Positions 60,200-64,000 of a stretch of 64,000 nt of DNA are shown here, piece after piece. Source of the DNA: Rufibacter psychrotolerans. Its GTDB lineage: Bacteria; Bacteroidota; Bacteroidia; Cytophagales; Hymenobacteraceae. How positions within the stretch are numbered: the first letter of the stretch is position 1; every line of letters begins with the position of its first letter. Location: positions 62,001 through 126,000 of the forward strand of contig NZ_JAFFJV010000013.1 of the NCBI RefSeq assembly GCF_016924645.1, read 5' to 3'. Position numbers and translations under genes: made by a program. The notes under the pieces were generated by a model. That model was not told the origin of the DNA. It saw only the letters and a list, made by a program, of their open reading frames with translations, and did no database searches.

Positions 60200-60535
60200 A
60201 TGTTTGACATGTTCGGGATGATGAACAAGGTGAAGGAGATGCAGGCCAAGATGAAAGAGGCCCAGGAGAATCTCAAGCACATCCGCGTATCGGCGGAAGC
60301 CGGGGCCGGCATGGTGAAGGCCACCGTGAGCGGCGAGCGTAAGCTGCTGAAACTGGAATTTGACGAGTCGCTCATGAACCCCAACGACAAGGAAATGCTG
60401 GCCGACCTGGTGGTGGCGGCCGTGAACAAGGCCATGGACGAGGCCAATGACCGCGCCCGCGAGGAAATGAAGAAGCACACTGAAGGCATGTTGCCCAACA
60501 TTCCTGGTTTAGACCTCAGCAACTTTGGCTTATAA
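60200..60535 (+). CDS. YbaB/EbfC nucleoid-associated protein
   Basis: 111 residues. MFDMFGMMNKVKEMQAKMKEAQENL is the amphipathic helix of the family, followed by AEAGAGMVKATVSGERKLLKLEFDESLM and a C-terminal helix. YbaB dimers bind DNA without strong specificity. Elsewhere the gene often neighbours dnaX and recR, which are not here. The glycosyltransferase gene that follows begins at a TTG inside its last codons, so the two are cotranscribed. Confidence 0.95.
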   Translation: MFDMFGMMNKVKEMQAKMKEAQENLKHIRVSAEAGAGMVKATVSGERKLLKLEFDESLMNPNDKEMLADLVVAAVNKAMDEANDRAREEMKKHTEGMLPNIPGLDLSNFGL

Positions 60536-61577
60536 TCAACCCACGGTGGCGGTGGTGATCCTGAACTGGAACGGCCGCCGCTGGCTGGAGCAATTTTTAC
60601 CCTCGGTGCTGCAAAACAGCGGCGGGGCCCACGTAGTGGTGGCCGACAACGCCTCAACGGATGACTCGGTTTCGTTCCTGCAGCACCGGTTTCCGGAGGT
60701 TAGGCTCATCCGGTTCGCGGAGAACCTGGGCTTTTGCGAGGGGTACAATCAGGCCCTGAGGCAAGTGGAAGCCACGTATTACGTGCTGCTCAACTCAGAC
60801 GTGGAGGTGACGCCCGGCTGGCTAGACCCTTTGGTGGAACTGCTGGAGGGCAACCCCGCCATTGCTGCCTGTCAGCCCAAGATCAAGTCGTTTCACCAAC
60901 GCACCCATTTTGAGTATGCCGGGGCGGCGGGCGGTTTCCTGGATGCCTACGGCTATCCGTTCTGCCGCGGTCGCCTGTTTGACACCCTGGAGGAAGACAA
61001 GGGCCAGTACGATGACGTACGGCCGGTGTTCTGGGCCACCGGGGCTTGTTTGTTCATCAGGGCCAGCGCCTATTGGCAGGCGGGCGGGCTGGAGAAGCAG
61101 TTTTTCGCGCACATGGAGGAGATTGACCTGTGCTGGCGCCTGCAGAACCTGGGCCACCAGATTTACTACCACGGCGCTAGCACCGTGTACCACGTGGGCG
61201 GCGGCACCCTGCCCAAGTCAAACCCTAGAAAGACGTTCCTCAACTTCAGAAACGGAGCCGCGCTGCTCTACAAGAACCTGGCAGACGAAGAACTGAACCA
61301 AATTCTGTACCCGCGGCTGGTGCTGGACGGCGTGGCTGCCGTGCAGTTTTTCCTCAAGGGGGAATGGAAGGAAGTACAGGCCATCTGGAAGGCGCACCGC
61401 CAGTTCTTCGCCGGTAAGCGCTACTGGAACCAGAAAAGGAAGGAGAACTTAGTGAAGAAACGCACGGCCCAGCTCACCGGCTGGTACCCCAGGAGTGTGG
61501 TCTGGCAGTATTTTGTAAAAGGCAGAAAAGATTTTGCGGCCTTACACGTCCCAGACCGTGCTGCGCTCCCGGCGTAG
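60525..61577 (+). CDS. Glycosyltransferase family 2
   Basis: 350 residues. VAVVILNWNGRRWLEQFLPSV starts the GT-A fold, VVVADNASTDDSV and FAENLGFCEGYNQALR bind the nucleotide, and YYVLLNSDVEVTPGW carries the acidic motif. EEIDLCWRLQNLGHQIYY is the late motif. The likely start is TTG 60525 (TTG GCT TAT), overlapping ybaB by 11 nt; no ATG precedes the first strand. The 3' end overlaps the convergent PspC gene by 36 nt. Confidence 0.92.
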   Translation: MAYNQPTVAVVILNWNGRRWLEQFLPSVLQNSGGAHVVVADNASTDDSVSFLQHRFPEVRLIRFAENLGFCEGYNQALRQVEATYYVLLNSDVEVTPGWLDPLVELLEGNPAIAACQPKIKSFHQRTHFEYAGAAGGFLDAYGYPFCRGRLFDTLEEDKGQYDDVRPVFWATGACLFIRASAYWQAGGLEKQFFAHMEEIDLCWRLQNLGHQIYYHGASTVYHVGGGTLPKSNPRKTFLNFRNGAALLYKNLADEELNQILYPRLVLDGVAAVQFFLKGEWKEVQAIWKAHRQFFAGKRYWNQKRKENLVKKRTAQLTGWYPRSVVWQYFVKGRKDFAALHVPDRAALPA

Positions 61578-61760
61578 GTGTTTTCTCACGTTGAGCCAGA
61601 AAGCCAGGACCAGGTACACCAACACCGGCGACCCGAACGTTAGGAAAGACAGATAGATAAAATACAGGCGGATGCTGCTGGTGGCAAATCCTAACTTTTC
61701 CCCTAAACTGGTACATACCCCAAAGGCCTGGGTTTCCAGGAAATGCTGTATATGTTTCAT
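61542..61760 (-). CDS. PspC-domain small membrane protein
   Basis: 72 residues. AFGVCTSLGEKLGFATSSIRLYFIYLSFLTFGSPVLVYLVLAFWL is the PspC domain with its GVC-xGEKLG start and one long hydrophobic segment. Proteins of this kind sense envelope stress or form toxin-like partners; the standalone role is unclear. Its last 36 bases lie antisense to the end of the convergent glycosyltransferase gene, and no terminator separates them. Confidence 0.85.
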   Translation of the reverse strand: MKHIQHFLETQAFGVCTSLGEKLGFATSSIRLYFIYLSFLTFGSPVLVYLVLAFWLNVRKHLRRERSTVWDV

Positions 61761-61880
61761 GGTTTGAAAAGTTAAAATCCTAAGATAAATAAATTTACAA
61801 AATCTGCCGTAACTTTCCCAGTAGAATTACTCCTGTGCGAGTGTGGTAACGTTGCTATACGTTAGTTGTTGTTATTAGAT

Positions 61881-63671
61881 ATGCCCAAATTTTCCCCGCG
61901 TCCTTACCCCCTTCTTGGCTTTTTTTCCGCAGTGGTCCTCTTTTCGGGCTGCACCCTTTCCAGAATGGCCCGCAAGGCCGAGAAAGAACAGGTAATCACG
62001 GTGCAGCCAGAGGTATTGATGGTGCGCGGCGATCAGGTACCGGTAGAGGTGCAGGCGCAATTGCCCAAAAACCTGCTCCGCGACGAGTACCGCTACGGCA
62101 TCCGGATCTTCTACAAAGCCGACAAAGGCACCGAGGACCACGTGGGCTCCCTGGGCTTCGACTTCGGGAATTACAACTTTGTGGCGGGCAAGCCTACCAT
62201 GCAGAGCTCTTTTGCTTTTCCGTACACGCCGTCCAAAATCAAGGGGCAGCTCATGGCCCAGGGCGTGGTATCAGACAAAAAAGGCCGCAAGAAGTACACC
62301 AAGCCCCAGGCCCTGGTGCCCGGCATCCTCACCACTCCCCACCTCATCCAGACGGTGCACGCCCCGGCCTACGCGGCCGAGGAGTTTAAGAACGAGGCCC
62401 CCGGCCCGCTGCGCTTCCCCATTTACTTTGACCAGGGGCTGGCCACGCTGCGGCACGGGCACGGCACCAACCTGCAGCTACTGGAGGAGTTTATCCTGTC
62501 TAACCAGAAAACCAGAAAAATAGAGATCCTGGCCACCCACTCGCCAGACCCCACCGAAACCACCACACGCAACCTGGCTGCCCGCAGGGCCGTGGCCGTG
62601 GAGCGCTTCATCAAGCAGAAGATGGAGGCCGAGGCGTACAACAACACCGTTTCCTCCATCAAGTTTGACCTGCAGACCCTGCAGAACAACTGGAAAGCCT
62701 TTCTAGGGCGGGTGCAGAACTCGGCCCTGCCCGAGGAGCAGGTACAGCAGATCCTGGACATTGTGAACGGTCCCGGCTCCTTCGCCCAGAAGGAAGAGCA
62801 GTTGCAGGCCCTGCCCTCCTATGAGTACCTGGAGATGTACGTGTACCCCGTGCTGCGCTACGCCGAGGTGACCGTTGACTTTCAGCCCAACCTGCGCCGC
62901 GACTACGAGATTTACCTGCTGGCCAAGAAAATAGTGGAGAACCGGGCCAACGCCGATGCCCTCACCGCCGACGAGATGCAGTACGCCGCCACCCTTACCC
63001 CGCTCCTGGCCGAAAAGCGCCGCATCTACGAGTCGGCGGTGGAGACGTACATGAACTGGCAGTCGTTAAATAACCTGGGCCTGGTGTTTTTTGAGCAGGC
63101 GCAGAAAGAACTCCGGCCCAAGGTGAAGAAAAGTCTGCTGGAGCAAGCCATCCTGAACCTGCGGTACGCCGCGCACCGCAACCCCTCGGCGCAGCTGTTC
63201 TACAACCTGGCGGTGGCGCACCACCAGCACGGCGATGCCCTGGAGGCGCTGCAGAGCTATGACTACGCCATCAGGCTGGGCGGTCCCCTGCCCGTGCTGC
63301 AGCAAGTGTTCACCGACAAAGCCGCCCTGGAACTGAGCCTGGGCCAGTATGACGATGCGGTGGGCAGCCTGGCCTACGCCGGCCCCGGCTACGCGGCGCA
63401 GTTCAACAAAACCCTGCTCTACTTCCTCAAGGAGAACTACGAAGGCGCCGCCGAACTGGGCCAGAAACTGCTGGAGCAATTCCCGCAGGACGCCAACGCC
63501 CATTACCTGATGGCCGTGATTGGCGCCCGCAGCCAGAACGAGGCCCTCATGGCCCAGCACCTGAAACTGGCCCTCAAGGCCAGGCCCGCCCTGGCCGGCA
63601 AAGCCATTGACGACCTGGAATTCAGGAAGTACCACCAAACGGCGGCGTTCGCAGAAGCCCTGAAGCGCTGA
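61881..63671 (+). CDS. Lipoprotein with OmpA-like and TPR regions
   Basis: 596 residues. A lipobox FSGC (C24) after a hydrophobic run predicts a lipoprotein. Residues about 175-255 (PIYFDQGLATLRHGHGTNLQLL, then THSPDPTETTTRNLAARRAVAVERFI) resemble an OmpA C-terminal peptidoglycan-binding domain, though with a rearranged sequence. Residues about 400-590 are TPR-like (YNLAVAHHQHGDALEALQSYDYAIRLGG). A wall-anchored scaffold of the outer membrane is likely; PorE of T9SS has related parts in another order, so a secretion or gliding role is only a suggestion. ATG 61881 is chosen over TTG 61866. Confidence 0.8.
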   Translation: MPKFSPRPYPLLGFFSAVVLFSGCTLSRMARKAEKEQVITVQPEVLMVRGDQVPVEVQAQLPKNLLRDEYRYGIRIFYKADKGTEDHVGSLGFDFGNYNFVAGKPTMQSSFAFPYTPSKIKGQLMAQGVVSDKKGRKKYTKPQALVPGILTTPHLIQTVHAPAYAAEEFKNEAPGPLRFPIYFDQGLATLRHGHGTNLQLLEEFILSNQKTRKIEILATHSPDPTETTTRNLAARRAVAVERFIKQKMEAEAYNNTVSSIKFDLQTLQNNWKAFLGRVQNSALPEEQVQQILDIVNGPGSFAQKEEQLQALPSYEYLEMYVYPVLRYAEVTVDFQPNLRRDYEIYLLAKKIVENRANADALTADEMQYAATLTPLLAEKRRIYESAVETYMNWQSLNNLGLVFFEQAQKELRPKVKKSLLEQAILNLRYAAHRNPSAQLFYNLAVAHHQHGDALEALQSYDYAIRLGGPLPVLQQVFTDKAALELSLGQYDDAVGSLAYAGPGYAAQFNKTLLYFLKENYEGAAELGQKLLEQFPQDANAHYLMAVIGARSQNEALMAQHLKLALKARPALAGKAIDDLEFRKYHQTAAFAEALKR

Positions 63672-63778
63672 TATTCCTGTTTTGGGGCCTTTTTCTCGTA
63701 AACGGCAAAGAATCAGCCTGCTTCCGCAGATACTTCGGCCAGATGGCAGATGCGTTTTTTTATTTGTACATCATGTCT

Positions 63779-63786
63779 TAATTTTA
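63779..63786 (+). promoter_or_regulatory. Possible pdhB promoter
   Basis: TAATTTTA is one mismatch from TAnnTTTG and lies 31 nt before the ATG; the upstream region is T-rich (GTTTTTTT) rather than a clear TTTG. Confidence 0.35.
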
Positions 63787-63817
63787 CCCCTAAGATTAGA
63801 CGTAGAAAATTCTTACT

Positions 63818-64000
63818 ATGCGAACCATACAATTCAGAGAGGCATTGCGTGAGGCAATGAGCGAAGAAATGCGCCGCGACCCAAAGGTGTTCCTGATGGG
63901 CGAGGAAGTTGCCGAATACAACGGTGCCTACAAAGTGAGCCAGGGCATGCTGGACGAATTTGGCCCAGAGCGCGTGATTGACACCCCTATTGCTGAACTT
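63818..64000 (+). CDS. pdhB: Pyruvate dehydrogenase E1 component, beta subunit (partial)
   Basis: The first 61 codons of a gene cut by the window end. The frame starts ATG at 63818 and reads [20 protein letters not shown], then [20 protein letters not shown] and [13 protein letters not shown], the highly conserved N-terminus of the E1 beta subunit of 2-oxo acid dehydrogenases, with the TPP-site glutamate in GEEVAEY. The closest match by memory is the pyruvate enzyme; a branched-chain E1 beta cannot be excluded from 61 residues. Confidence 0.9.
   Translation, partial: MRTIQFREALREAMSEEMRRDPKVFLMGEEVAEYNGAYKVSQGMLDEFGPERVIDTPIAEL

Overview
The window looks like chromosome from a Bacteroidota bacterium of the order Cytophagales, probably Hymenobacteraceae (Rufibacter/Nibribacter/Pontibacter-like; this placement is an inference from gene content and style). 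The support is: promoters of the Bacteroidota type (TTTG, about 19 nt, TAnnTTTG); a CHU_C gliding/T9SS-type C-terminal domain; the ftsX-DUF3098-uppP-truB-ribF gene order; fused SpmA-SpmB; a GNAT-nitrilase fusion; TamB and a class II KdsA. No rRNA, CRISPR array, integrase or transposase was seen. One tRNA gene (Cys, GCA) is present.

Layout. 1-8.3 kb: a secreted GH9 glycanase followed, in the -1 frame across an A AAA AAG TAA sequence, by a polysaccharide deacetylase domain; two methyltransferases, ung, apaG, kdsA, a TPMT-like methyltransferase and a coiled-coil membrane protein. 8.4-12.0 kb: cyanophycinase and cyanophycin synthetase (cphB-cphA). 12.7-16.2 kb: tRNA-Cys, ribosomal protein S1, an AraC-type regulator. 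16.5-31.1 kb: many exported or cytoplasmic hydrolases (C45-like acyltransferase/peptidase, two serine hydrolases, DUF885, NlpC/P60, MBL fold, M14), smpB, fused SpmAB, and an overlapping pair matching the DgcN/DgcA D-glutamate pathway; together they suggest peptide and D-amino-acid salvage. 31.4-41.4 kb: tsaD divergent from a 1531-residue TamB, then the ftsX-DUF3098-uppP-truB-ribF run. 41.5-45.1 kb: succinyl-CoA:3-ketoacid CoA-transferase subunits split by a four-helix-bundle element with terminal inverted repeats, then a GNAT-nitrilase protein. 45.2-55.4 kb: a surface-polysaccharide cluster (Wzz-like, flippase, four glycosyltransferases, two polymerase/ligase-like membrane proteins, an epimerase), much of it translationally coupled. 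55.5-64 kb: hisS-hutH-CHU_C protein, YbaB, a further glycosyltransferase, PspC, an OmpA/TPR lipoprotein and the start of pdhB.

Three observations stand out. First, a possible programmed -1 frameshift that would fuse GH9 to a CE4-like deacetylase. Second, a 477-bp unit at 42149-42625 with 34-bp terminal inverted repeats (30/34 identical) carrying only a four-helix-bundle gene, inserted exactly between a stop and a start codon; two gene-less repeat hairpins with the same architecture but different words lie at 8321-8446 and 22011-22143. Third, a recurring palindromic motif (roughly GGGCCTGTTTTCC / GGAAAACAGGCCC, often extended by TAAAC or GAAAC) found at more than fifteen gene borders, often right after stop codons and sometimes serving as the terminator stem.
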